A DNA stretch of 5,170 nt from Syntrophomonadaceae bacterium (GCA_028686565.1 JAQUBU010000181.1:1-5170), one strand, 5' to 3'. Shown: positions 1 to 5,170, numbered from the stretch's first letter. The notes: generated by a model not told the origin, from the letters alone. Numbers and translations: made by a program.

Positions 1-894
1 AAGATCGACGGGACTGTGTTTTAATAGTATTATGGGCAGTTGTTTGTTGATTCCAGCCATAATGTCAGCCAGTGGCTGCTGTGAAGAACCGTTGCTGTGC
101 CATCCGCCAAAGTCTGTACCTACCAGATAAAAGCTGTTATCAATCAGCTCGTATTTATCACTGAGTACGGTTATACCGGCAGCCTTAAAATAAGGTACTG
201 CCTCTATCCCATATTCATCATGATTCCCCAGCACCATGTAGGTTCCTAACCTCGACTTTAACTGGCTAAAGGTTGCTCCAATATCCTGTTCCAAAAAGGG
301 TTCTATGTCTCCATCGATAATATCTCCCCCCAGGAGAATTATATCGGGATTCTGCCTGTTTATTTGCTGAATCATCTCTGCAAAACGCTCTTTGTAGACG
401 ATATCACCCAGATGTAAATCAGAAATCATGATGACGTGGAGCTGTTCGATATTATTAGTAGTTTTGGGAATGCCTATCTCATACGAAGTGAAAACCGGGT
501 GCCATGCGTTCCAGCTTCCATAGGCAAGAATGCCCGTCAGAACCAAAATCACTGCTATTCCAACCTTGGCAGGTGATTGTTTGATACGCTTCGGAATAAA
601 TCCCAGCCAATGATCCATTATCCTAAACAAATCAAGTAAAACCAGGATAATAAAACCATAGAACAGAAGGGCCAGTGAGTATGCGCCAACCCACATTATC
701 AGTCTGTCAATTACTGGATTACCGGATTCGAAGCCCCTTCCAATTAAAAAGGAGGAAGTTATCAGCAGATAAACTAACCAATATATTTTTATATACGCCT
801 TGGGGATATACTTGGCGAAGGCCTGTTGCCCGCGTTTACCAACATAGAATATAGCTAAAATCATTAAAAAAGGTACTATGACCCAAATCCTCAA
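1..894 (-). CDS. Membrane-anchored metallophosphoesterase (YkuE/YaeI-like), 3' end missing
   Basis: I translated this open frame by hand: 298 codons without a stop, continuing past the left edge. The N-terminal third is hydrophobic, with likely membrane segments near residues 4-18, 36-51, 67-90 and 110-127, which places the catalytic domain at the membrane. The calcineurin-like phosphoesterase motifs follow in order: SDLHLG at 158-163, GGDIIDG at 189-195, GNHDE at 223-227, and a histidine in LKHSP at 291-295. The closing GHxH metal-ligand motif expected in this family lies outside the window. I chose TTG at 894 because GAGAGGTG lies nine bases upstream. In-frame GTG codons at 918 and 906 are alternatives, and a TAA just upstream limits the frame. 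YkuE/YaeI relatives hydrolyse phosphoesters, including UDP-diacylglucosamine-type lipids in some members, so the substrate here is unknown. The gene probably has its own promoter at 983-988. Confidence 0.93.
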   Translation of the reverse strand, partial: MRIWVIVPFLMILAIFYVGKRGQQAFAKYIPKAYIKIYWLVYLLITSSFLIGRGFESGNPVIDRLIMWVGAYSLALLFYGFIILVLLDLFRIMDHWLGFIPKRIKQSPAKVGIAVILVLTGILAYGSWNAWHPVFTSYEIGIPKTTNNIEQLHVIMISDLHLGDIVYKERFAEMIQQINRQNPDIILLGGDIIDGDIEPFLEQDIGATFSQLKSRLGTYMVLGNHDEYGIEAVPYFKAAGITVLSDKYELIDNSFYLVGTDFGGWHSNGSSQQPLADIMAGINKQLPIILLKHSPVDL

Positions 895-982
895 CTGTGC
901 GCACACCTCTCTAATCACATGTATTTAAAAAACACCTGCGAGGAAATCATCACCAAGACTCTATATTCCGAACAATGCCACC

Positions 983-1011
983 ATTATATCAAAAAAATAA
1001 TACCATTATCT
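983..1011 (-). promoter_or_regulatory. Extended -10 sigma-A-type promoter of the metallophosphoesterase gene
   Basis: On the minus strand TGATATAAT (991-983) is a perfect extended -10 element (TG, one base, TATAAT). A weak -35, TAGATA, sits 18 bases upstream and lies inside the palindrome at 998-1021. The spacer is dominated by a run of seven T. Transcription would start near 976, giving a leader of about 80 bases before the TTG start at 894. This is a by-eye consensus match only. Confidence 0.6.
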
Positions 1012-1021
1012 AATGGTATTA
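998..1021. promoter_or_regulatory. Perfect 24-bp palindrome: candidate operator or terminator stem
   Basis: The two 11-base arms, TAATACCATTA and TAATGGTATTA, are exact reverse complements around a two-base centre. On the minus strand the palindrome is followed by A and seven T, so a transcript arriving from the M15 peptidase gene could fold it as an AT-rich intrinsic terminator. It also covers the -35 area of the metallophosphoesterase promoter, which suits a repressor operator. The AT-rich stem with a minimal loop makes a DNA-binding site at least as likely as a terminator. The sequence alone does not decide. Confidence 0.5.
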
Positions 1022-1049
1022 AAAAACGGCGAGTAAGGTTATCCCACCG
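1021..1049 (-). terminator. Weak intrinsic terminator after the M15 peptidase gene
   Basis: On the minus strand CGGTG (1049-1045) pairs with CGCCG (1031-1027), with one G-T wobble and a 13-base loop, and six T follow directly (1026-1021). The stem is short and the loop long, so efficiency is doubtful. The T-run and its position 170-195 bases after the peptidase stop fit a terminator. Confidence 0.4.
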
Positions 1050-1071
1050 CTGCTTGTTCTGTTAATAGAAG

Positions 1072-1095
1072 CCCGCCGCTTAAAGAAACGGCGGG
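1072..1095. repeat. GC-rich 7-bp hairpin adjoining the intergenic repeat
   Basis: CCCGCCG (1072-1078) and CGGCGGG (1089-1095) are exact complements around a ten-base loop containing CTTAAAG. A related hairpin, CCCG-CTGC/GCAG-CGGG with a TTTAA loop, lies beside the other repeat copy at 4774-4794. This suggests that both intergenic regions carry the same modules in a different order. No coding potential is evident here. Confidence 0.6.
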
Positions 1096-1116
1096 ACATG
1101 TTCTTGCTTCGTTTAA

Positions 1117-1201
1117 GCATCGTAAGAAACTGCGGGGCTGTTTTAACACACCACTGCAACGAGGCGGGGGAAGAAAATACCGCCTGTTTTATTGATAGGA
1201 A
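1117..1201 (-). repeat. Diverged intergenic repeat, copy B (inverted relative to copy A)
   Basis: Read on the minus strand from 1201, this segment aligns over its whole length with the plus strand at 4800-4883. Shared blocks in the same order are TTCCTA, CAGGCGG, a pyrimidine-flanked CC-rich block, TTGCAG followed by (T/C)GGTG, CGCA(G/A)TTTCTTA, and GATGC. By eye about two thirds of positions agree, with small gaps. It contains a GGCGG/CCGCC hairpin (1163-1184). It ends 14 bases before the peptidase stop codon. The open frame through it on the minus strand (1210-1019) lacks a ribosome binding site and recognisable content, so I treat the segment as non-coding. Confidence 0.65.
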
Positions 1202-1215
1202 GCTGACCACTCTCG

Positions 1216-2040
1216 TTATAATTCATAATGCATCGAATCATTGAAGCTGTTGCCCCAACTAAAACCAGCCGGTTTAAACGCCTTCTCCCAAAGTATTACA
1301 TTAGGGTCATTAGGTTCCCAGGCGGGGTTAACATATCGCAGATGATTAGCTGCATTAATATCAATAGCAGTTCCCCATGAATGATTGCTTAAACCATTAG
1401 TTGAGTTCCAATAAACATGCCGGGGAACGAATGTCCCGTCCATGGTCTTTATAAGACTCAAGAGGGGTACACTCTTTCCGCTTATGGTAGCTGTACCATT
1501 TGCTATGTAGGTAAACGCCTTTATAAAATTATTTGCAGCCTTCTTATTTACCTGTACGTATTTGTTTAAACCGGGCAATTTAATTGTTACAATATTTTCA
1601 GCAATCCAGACAGGGTCTATTTCTATTCTCCCGCCAGATAAATCTCTGTAGTGAAATTGACCAAAAGAGCCATTGACTTTGCTTAATTTAGGATACTTAC
1701 GGGTGTCTGTATTTCCAGATCGAGACACTTGTGTACCGCTTGCAGCAGCAGACAGGGCAGCCCTGGTTTTGGGGCCAACTATCCCAATTGCCTCTATTCC
1801 TCTCGCTTTTTGAAACCTGACCACTGCATTGTAAGTATTTGCACCAAACTTTCCATCAATACCGTATGTATTAAAACCCAATCTGGTTAGATCTTGCTGC
1901 AGCTGCGTGACGGCTGAACCCTGACTGCCCCAGGAGAGACTCACCCCCCCATATTCACTGGCCTGTACAGCCAAAGGAAGGATAGCGACCACAAGTAGGG
2001 CCACACCCAGCAAAAGTAATTGCTTGTAGCGTACCAACAT
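1216..2040 (-). CDS. Secreted peptidoglycan-binding M15 peptidase (VanY/CwlK/Ply500 type)
   Basis: This 274-residue protein starts with a signal peptide or membrane anchor (hydrophobic 8-26, then AVQAS, a plausible signal peptidase I site). Residues 35-97 form a peptidoglycan-binding domain of the PG_binding_1 type, with the usual QLQ.DL..LGF and DG.FG..T..AV..FQ pattern. A polar linker (about 98-120) leads to the M15 zinc peptidase domain. Its signature is complete: SNHSWGTAID gives H220 and D227, and DSMHYE gives H271 with D268 as likely catalytic acid, as in Ply500. Family members cut D-Ala-D-Ala or L-Ala-D-Glu bonds in peptidoglycan, and which bond is cut here cannot be told. The ATG at 2040 follows GAAGGG at a nine-base distance. 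The gene stands alone, with 403 bases to the stomatin gene upstream. A weak TATATT (2070-2065) is the only promoter hint. It looks like a wall-remodelling enzyme or host autolysin, because no phage genes are nearby. Confidence 0.94.
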   Translation of the reverse strand: MLVRYKQLLLLGVALLVVAILPLAVQASEYGGVSLSWGSQGSAVTQLQQDLTRLGFNTYGIDGKFGANTYNAVVRFQKARGIEAIGIVGPKTRAALSAAASGTQVSRSGNTDTRKYPKLSKVNGSFGQFHYRDLSGGRIEIDPVWIAENIVTIKLPGLNKYVQVNKKAANNFIKAFTYIANGTATISGKSVPLLSLIKTMDGTFVPRHVYWNSTNGLSNHSWGTAIDINAANHLRYVNPAWEPNDPNVILWEKAFKPAGFSWGNSFNDSMHYEL

Positions 2041-2102
2041 AAAAATATTCCCTTCTTTCTCTCAAATATATTGCTCATACCTTCTCCAATCGAAACCAAT
2101 AT

Positions 2103-2138
2103 AGGAAAGAAACGCCGTACGCATTTACGACGTTTCCT
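2103..2138. repeat. Hairpin in the leader region of the peptidase gene
   Basis: AAACG-C-CGTA (2110-2119) pairs with TACG-A-CGTTT (2126-2135), with a single mismatch and a six-base loop, and AGG/CCT can extend the stem outward. On the minus strand it is followed by TTTCTTTCC, a broken T-run, so it could be a weak terminator between the stomatin and peptidase genes. The core GCCGTA...ATTTACG(A/G)CG also occurs in the terminator at 4893-4923. Confidence 0.5.
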
Positions 2139-2200
2139 GTACTACCTACAAAATTGTCACTTTTTCAGTCTTTCCATAATTTAAAGCCTGTTGAACTCCT

Positions 2201-2263
2201 TTCTAAACTGTTGTTTATTCCAAGACGGTCAATCATTTAATCGTCTGATGAAACAGTTTAGAA
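2201..2263. repeat. Nested inverted repeat with perfect 12-bp outer arms
   Basis: TTCTAAACTGTT (2201-2212) and AACAGTTTAGAA (2252-2263) are exact reverse complements. Inside them AGACG (2223-2227) pairs with CGTCT (2242-2246) around a 14-base loop. The result is a two-tier stem about 63 bases long. It is not followed by a T-run on either strand. It could be a small structured RNA, a remnant of a short mobile element, or a protein-binding cruciform. Confidence 0.6.
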
Positions 2264-2326
2264 GGTAGTATTGTGTATTAGTCTAAGGTATGGACCATTA
2301 TTATTCAAACCGGCTATAAGCTCTCT

Positions 2327-2379
2327 GAATTGGACAAGTCCAGCTATAGTTAGAGGTTCTCAGGACTTTTATCCAATTC
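2327..2379. repeat. Two-step inverted repeat (8 bp plus 6 bp)
   Basis: GAATTGGA (2327-2334) pairs with TCCAATTC (2372-2379). Just inside, AAGTCC (2336-2341) pairs with GGACTT (2363-2368), with a one-base against three-base internal loop and a 21-base apical loop. There is no T-run, so it is not a standard terminator. Confidence 0.55.
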
Positions 2380-2392
2380 AAAGTTCTCTTAA

Positions 2393-2415
2393 GATATCCT
2401 AGGTGATGGGATATC
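2393..2415. repeat. 7-bp inverted repeat downstream of the stomatin gene
   Basis: GATATCC (2393-2399) and GGATATC (2409-2415) are exact complements around a nine-base loop, 28 bases after the stomatin stop. The position would suit a terminator, but the minus strand continues TTAAGAG rather than with a T-run. At most it is a 3'-end stabilising hairpin. Confidence 0.4.
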
Positions 2416-2443
2416 ATGACAAACGAATTGGCAGTTATGGTTC

Positions 2444-3226
2444 TTATTCTGTCTTCTCCAATAGTTTTTTCCCTATTTCAGGCAATAGTTCCCTAAATTC
2501 CATAGGCAATGGGAAGAGAATGGTAGTGTTCTGGGTATTGGAGAGCTCGGAAAGGGAGCGCAGCGTACGCACGGTCAGAGCGCCGGGGCTTTTTATCAAT
2601 ATGTTGGCGGCATTGGCCAATTCTTCTGCTGCCTGGCGTTCTCCCTGAGCTTGAATAACAGCGGAACGACGAATGCGCTCGGCCTCAGCCTGACGAGCAA
2701 TAGCCCGATGCATTTCCTGGGGAAGAGTCACATCTTTTATTTCCACGGCGGTCACTTTAATTCCCCAGGGATCAGTGGCGGCATCTACGATATATTGAAT
2801 GGTCTCATTTAGTTTTTCCCTCTGGGATAAGAGTTCATCCAGGTCCGCTGTACCAGTTACACTCCGCAGGGTAGTCTGCGCCAGCTGATTGGTTGCTTCA
2901 TGGAAGCGTTCCACATTGACTACTGCTTTATCTGCTTCTACCACCCGGTAATACAGCACTGCATTAACTTTGCATGTAACATTATCCCGGGTAATTACCT
3001 CCTGGGGAGGCACATCGAATACTATGGTACGCAAAGACATTCGAACATAGCGATCAATAAAAGGAATAATAAAAACCAGTCCCGGTCCACGAACTCCCAC
3101 CAGTCTGCCCAGCCGGAACAGTACGGCACGCTCGTATTCCGCAAGAATTTTTACAGACATGGCCACGAGAATGACCACAATTATAATAATCACCGACCAA
3201 TTAAGAAAACCATAAAGTCCTTCCAT
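2444..3226 (-). CDS. Stomatin/slipin-type SPFH membrane protein
   Basis: This 260-residue protein has one N-terminal membrane segment (about 9-28) and then a complete SPFH (band 7/PHB) domain from about residue 29 to 190. Family landmarks are YERAVLFRLGR, GPGLVFIIPF, RT..FDVPPQEVITRDNV, and EIKDVTLPQEM.RA...QAEAER. An Ala/Glu/Arg-rich helix (about 171-207) likely mediates oligomerisation. The tail carries TTILFPLPMEF (234-244), which matches in position and character the hydrophobic C-terminal segment of archaeal stomatin PH1511 that its NfeD partner PH1510 cleaves. Length is normal for prokaryotic slipins. The ATG at 3226 follows GGGAGG seven bases upstream. It lies 21 bases after the NfeD stop, so the two are surely co-transcribed. 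Slipins form membrane microdomain scaffolds, but the process served here is unknown. Confidence 0.95.
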   Translation of the reverse strand: MEGLYGFLNWSVIIIIVVILVAMSVKILAEYERAVLFRLGRLVGVRGPGLVFIIPFIDRYVRMSLRTIVFDVPPQEVITRDNVTCKVNAVLYYRVVEADKAVVNVERFHEATNQLAQTTLRSVTGTADLDELLSQREKLNETIQYIVDAATDPWGIKVTAVEIKDVTLPQEMHRAIARQAEAERIRRSAVIQAQGERQAAEELANAANILIKSPGALTVRTLRSLSELSNTQNTTILFPLPMEFRELLPEIGKKLLEKTE

Positions 3227-3247
3227 TTATATGCCTCCCTTTATCTT

Positions 3248-4588
3248 CTATTCATTTTCTGCATCCTGCTGAACAGCTTCAACCAGTATATAAAGGTCTT
3301 CCTTTTTTGCAATCTTGACCTTGCTGCCCACAGCAATATTTCGTCCGTCCTTAGATTGGGCCTGCCAGATTTCCCCCTGTATTTTCACCAAACCTCGGGG
3401 GTTAAGTTCTTGAACCACTAATCCCAGACGGTCAGCAAATTCCATGCCTCCATGTATTGGCCTAATGCGGCGCAATCTCCAAATACCTCTTATAATAATG
3501 GAGAGCAAAGCAGCACCAACCACTCCGATGCCCACAGCCATAAAGCGGAATGATGACCACCAGGAAACCGGCAACAGAGGTTCCACCGGGAAAAACAGTA
3601 TTCCTAAAACCAAGCTGGCGATCCCGCCTATGCCTAAAATGCCCCATGTTGAGGTATAGGCTTCGGCAATCAATAAACCTAATCCCAGAATAATCAACAA
3701 GCCGGCAGTTATATTAACATCAAAAAGACCTATTCCATATAGACCAAGTATCAGGCTAATGGAACCCAATACTTCCGGCAATAAAAAGCCTGGAGAATGA
3801 AAAGCGAAAATCAAACCATAAAGACCTACTATAATAAGTAACAGGGCCAGCATCGGATTGCTGATTTGATGAATTAATACTTCTTTAATGCTCATATCCA
3901 GGCTTTGCACATTTGCACCGGCAGTGCGTAATATATGTTCACTTTCATTTGTCTGCACACTTTGACCATCCACCTTTATAAGCAGGTCCGATGAATCGGC
4001 CGCCTCAAAGTCAATTACCCCTGATATCAAGGCATCGCGGTTGCTGAGACTGAGGTTTTCGATTACGAAATTCCTGGCGATTTCGCTGGGACGGTTTCTT
4101 TCCTCTGCTATGCTCTTCATATGTTCGGCCATCAGGTTTATAGTCTTTTCGTCAGCGGCCTGGTATTTCCCCAGACTGCTAATCCTGACAGGCATTGCTG
4201 CTCCGCAAGTTGTCCCTGGTGCCATAGCAGCCAGGTGCCCGCTTAAAAGAATATATGTCCCGGCTGAAGCAGAAATAGCCCCGCGAGGACTTACATAAGT
4301 AATCACTGGTACCTTGGAAGCTGCAATCGCCTCAACAATATCCAACGTAGCCGAAACCAGCCCCCCGGGTGTATCCAGCATAACCAGCAGAGCCTCGGCA
4401 TCGTTCTTCTCGGCTTCTTTTATCGCCCGCGTAATGTAAGCAGCAGTTCCAGATGTCACCATATCATTTACCTGTATGGTGTAGACAACTGAATCCGGTT
4501 TGGCTGCGGTCTCCTGTAGAATTGCAGCGGGAATCAAGATCAAAACAATTATTATTAATATCCCCAAACGTCTTATTGGTTTTTCCAA
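3248..4588 (-). CDS. nfeD: NfeD membrane-bound serine protease (ClpP-class), stomatin partner
   Basis: This 446-residue protein is the long NfeD form. A signal or membrane segment (about 8-25) precedes a ClpP/SppA-like protease domain (about 32-230). It contains LDTPGG (71-76), RGAISASAGTYI with nucleophile Ser108, and the HMKSIAEERN helix with Lys158. These match the Ser97-Lys138 dyad of archaeal PH1510. A hydrophobic block of about five membrane segments follows (about 244-366). The end (about 378-440) is the OB-like NfeD domain, with DRLGLVVQELNPRG and KIQGEIWQAQS. The start is TTG at 4588, supported by AAAAGGAGA nine bases upstream. The gene opens a two-gene operon with the stomatin gene. 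PH1510 cleaves the tail of its stomatin, so the same relation is inferred here. I found no sigma-W-like promoter upstream, although the related Bacillus operon is sigma-W controlled. Confidence 0.96.
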   Translation of the reverse strand: MEKPIRRLGILIIIVLILIPAAILQETAAKPDSVVYTIQVNDMVTSGTAAYITRAIKEAEKNDAEALLVMLDTPGGLVSATLDIVEAIAASKVPVITYVSPRGAISASAGTYILLSGHLAAMAPGTTCGAAMPVRISSLGKYQAADEKTINLMAEHMKSIAEERNRPSEIARNFVIENLSLSNRDALISGVIDFEAADSSDLLIKVDGQSVQTNESEHILRTAGANVQSLDMSIKEVLIHQISNPMLALLLIIVGLYGLIFAFHSPGFLLPEVLGSISLILGLYGIGLFDVNITAGLLIILGLGLLIAEAYTSTWGILGIGGIASLVLGILFFPVEPLLPVSWWSSFRFMAVGIGVVGAALLSIIIRGIWRLRRIRPIHGGMEFADRLGLVVQELNPRGLVKIQGEIWQAQSKDGRNIAVGSKVKIAKKEDLYILVEAVQQDAENE

Positions 4589-4597
4589 AGCTGCAAA

Positions 4598-4606
4598 TCT
4601 CCTTTT
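4598..4606 (-). promoter_or_regulatory. Ribosome binding site that fixes the TTG start of nfeD
   Basis: AAAAGGAGA on the minus strand is a near-perfect Shine-Dalgarno sequence, nine bases from the TTG at 4588. No ATG or GTG is available in frame at a suitable distance. The first residues from TTG (EKPIRR followed by a hydrophobic stretch) make a normal signal sequence. Confidence 0.75.
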
Positions 4607-4749
4607 CTATTAATTATTTGCAAATGTCGCATTACTCTATGCACTTTGTACCCAAGAAATAATCATATTAAAAGATTCTCTTTTTCTCAGTTGAAAAGCC
4701 ACAGCGCAGAAAAACAGCCTGTTGGCAGCCAGCAAACATGATTTAAACC
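4607..4749. other. Upstream region of nfeD, no gene seen
   Basis: This AT-rich stretch should contain the nfeD promoter, but no confident -35/-10 pair is visible. The only marked element is the 10-bp palindrome ATTTGCAAAT (4616-4625), about 10 bases before the ribosome binding site. No reading frame with a ribosome binding site or recognisable product is present. Confidence 0.4.
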
Positions 4750-4846
4750 CTGCAACGAGGTGAAACTATCTCCCCCGCTGCTTTAAGCAGTCGGGCGGGT
4801 TCCTAACTAAACAGGCGGCGGATTCTAATCCACCACCTTATTGCAG
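4750..4846. repeat. 97-bp element with imperfect 13-bp terminal inverted repeats
   Basis: The ends CTGCAACGAGGTG (4750-4762) and CACCTTATTGCAG (4834-4846) are reverse complements at 11 of 13 positions. Inside are two hairpins: CCCG-CTGC/GCAG-CGGG (4774-4794) and GG-rich/CC-rich arms at 4814-4837. Read as RNA from the minus strand, the second helix pairs GGUGGUGGAU with AUCCGCCGCC completely, using two G-U wobbles, whereas the plus strand would have two C-A mismatches. The TGCAACGAGG end also occurs at 1154-1163. The element resembles a non-autonomous MITE or dispersed structured repeat, but I see no target-site duplication. Confidence 0.5.
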
Positions 4847-4883
4847 CGGTGCAAAAGTAACGGTTCGCAATTTCTTAAGATGC
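4800..4883 (+). repeat. Diverged intergenic repeat, copy A
   Basis: This 84-base segment aligns end to end with the minus strand of 1201-1117, from TTCCTA to GATGC, with roughly two thirds identity by eye. It overlaps the 97-bp inverted-repeat element (4750-4846) and stops 9 bases before the terminator at 4893. The two copies face each other and bracket the nfeD, stomatin and peptidase genes. Confidence 0.65.
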
Positions 4884-4892
4884 GCACAGTAA

Positions 4893-4923
4893 AAAGCGCC
4901 GTATTGTATATTTACGGCGCTTT
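4893..4923 (-). terminator. Strong intrinsic terminator of the zincin gene
   Basis: AAAGCGCCGTA and TACGGCGCTTT form a perfect 11-bp stem around a nine-base loop. On the minus strand the stem runs into five consecutive T (4895-4891). It begins three bases after the TAA at 4929-4927, which suggests that this TAA, rather than the in-frame stop at 5004, was the original end of the upstream gene. Confidence 0.85.
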
Positions 4924-4926
4924 CCA

Positions 4927-5040
4927 TTAAATCTCATCCAAGTATTCTTTTGGCCCACGAAGCATGGGAATCACATAATAATTGGTGGAACTAGGATTCA
5001 CATTTATTCTTCGCGCAAGGCTTTGCCCAATTCCGCTATT
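4927..5040 (-). pseudogene. Out-of-frame C-terminal tail of the zincin gene (apparent -1 frameshift)
   Basis: In the -1 frame relative to the HExxHH gene, 37 codons are open from 5040 to the TAA at 4929-4927. They encode a protein-like tail including SLARRI, NVNPSSTNYYVIPML and RGPKEYLDEI. There is no ribosome binding site with a standard start for an independent gene. Restoring one base near the AAA at 5024-5022 would join the zincin frame to this tail without a break. The terminator then follows three bases after the stop. I infer a one-base loss (real, or a sequencing error in an A-run). Programmed frameshifting is less likely because I see no canonical slippery heptamer in phase. Confidence 0.55.
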
Positions 5041-5170
5041 TCACTGCGTGCCAGATCATCTCTCCCTGCTTTAGCTTCCATGTGATGCTGCATTTCGTGC
5101 AGCACTGTATCAATGATTTCTGCTTCCCATACTTCCCGTGGCTCATCCTCCAGCAGTCCGACGAAGGAGC
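5004..5170 (-). CDS. Zincin-like metallopeptidase-family protein, 3' end only
   Basis: Only the last 54 codons are inside the window. They begin in SFVGLLEDEP and contain VLHEMQHHMEAKAG, an HExxHH zinc-binding and catalytic motif (residues 24-29 of the visible part). An acidic helix rich in Ala and Leu and the stop TAA at 5006-5004 follow. The motif placement near the C-terminus, after a helix, resembles the PF06262-like small zincin proteins common in Firmicutes, whose substrates are unknown. That family assignment is tentative because most of the protein is missing. The frame probably ends early: see the -1 frame tail to 4927. The gene is unlikely to share a transcript with nfeD, because the strong terminator at 4893-4923 lies between them. 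Confidence 0.75.
   Translation of the reverse strand, partial: SFVGLLEDEPREVWEAEIIDTVLHEMQHHMEAKAGRDDLARSEIAELGKALREE

Larger units (their letters stand above)
2041..2443. other. 403-base gene-free spacer rich in inverted repeats
   Basis: No convincing reading frame lies between the stomatin stop and the peptidase start. The spacer instead holds four inverted repeats, listed separately (2103-2138, 2201-2263, 2327-2379, 2393-2415). The peptidase ribosome binding site GAAGGG is at 2055-2050. None of the inverted repeats is followed by a clean T-run on the minus strand, so the terminator of the nfeD-stomatin operon is not obvious. Confidence 0.6.

Noticed and set aside
1019..1210. Minus-strand 63-codon open frame downstream of the M15 peptidase
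   Set aside because: It covers the diverged repeat and its hairpins, lacks a ribosome binding site, and its product is basic and Ser/Arg-rich without recognisable content.
1021..1215. Riboswitch or CRISPR-like array in the GC-rich hairpin region
   Set aside because: No riboswitch core I know matches, the modules are not evenly spaced, and the copies are diverged and inverted rather than direct repeats with spacers.
1216..2040. Phage endolysin from a prophage
   Set aside because: The catalytic domain resembles Ply500, but the protein has a signal peptide and no holin or phage structural genes are nearby, so a host wall enzyme is more likely.
2403..2648. Plus-strand 81-codon open frame over the stomatin 3' end
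   Set aside because: It overlaps the conserved stomatin tail antisense, has no ribosome binding site and no recognisable protein features.
2900..3421. Plus-strand 173-codon open frame opposite the stomatin and NfeD genes
   Set aside because: It is antisense to two unmistakable family genes, and its product is rich in His, Asn and Tyr with no domain. It is a by-product of the opposite frame.
4589..4700. Sigma-W-type promoter (TGAAAC, 16 bases, CGTA) upstream of nfeD, as in Bacillus
   Set aside because: No such pair is present at acceptable spacing, and the sigma-A candidates are also weak.

Overview
The window reads as an accessory-free stretch of a Firmicutes (probably Clostridia-type) chromosome with moderate-to-low GC. 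This is an inference from purine-rich Shine-Dalgarno sites (AAAAGGAGA, GGGAGG, GAAGGG), TTG start codons, and the gene families present. All five recognisable genes lie on the minus strand, so transcription runs from high to low coordinates.

Layout from upstream to downstream of transcription: (1) 5170-4927, the 3' end of a zincin-like protein with an HExxHH motif. Its annotated stop at 5004 seems premature, because the -1 frame continues in coding-like fashion to a stop at 4927, three bases before a strong intrinsic terminator (4893-4923). (2) 4607-4883, an intergenic region with a GC-rich, hairpin-forming repeat. (3) 4588-2444, a two-gene operon: a full-length NfeD (ClpP-class serine protease, membrane domain, OB-like C-terminus) followed after 21 bp by a stomatin/slipin (SPFH) protein. 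(4) 2443-2041, a gene-free spacer holding four separate inverted repeats. (5) 2040-1216, a secreted peptidoglycan-binding M15 peptidase (VanY/CwlK/Ply500 type). (6) 1215-995, a second, inverted and diverged copy of the repeat, a weak terminator and a perfect 11-bp palindrome. (7) 988-1, an extended -10 promoter and a membrane-anchored metallophosphoesterase that runs off the left edge.

Functionally the window is about the cell envelope. The NfeD protease and stomatin form the conserved membrane pair whose archaeal counterparts are protease and substrate, and both the catalytic Ser/Lys dyad and the cleavage-site-like segment are retained here. The M15 peptidase would act on peptidoglycan outside the membrane. 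The metallophosphoesterase sits in the membrane with a YkuE/YaeI-type catalytic domain.

I do not see a CRISPR array, transposase, tRNA, rRNA or an obviously new defence system. The least explained material is the pair of diverged inverted repeats at about 1117-1201 and 4800-4883, the cluster of inverted repeats at 2103-2415, and the apparent frameshift in the zincin gene.
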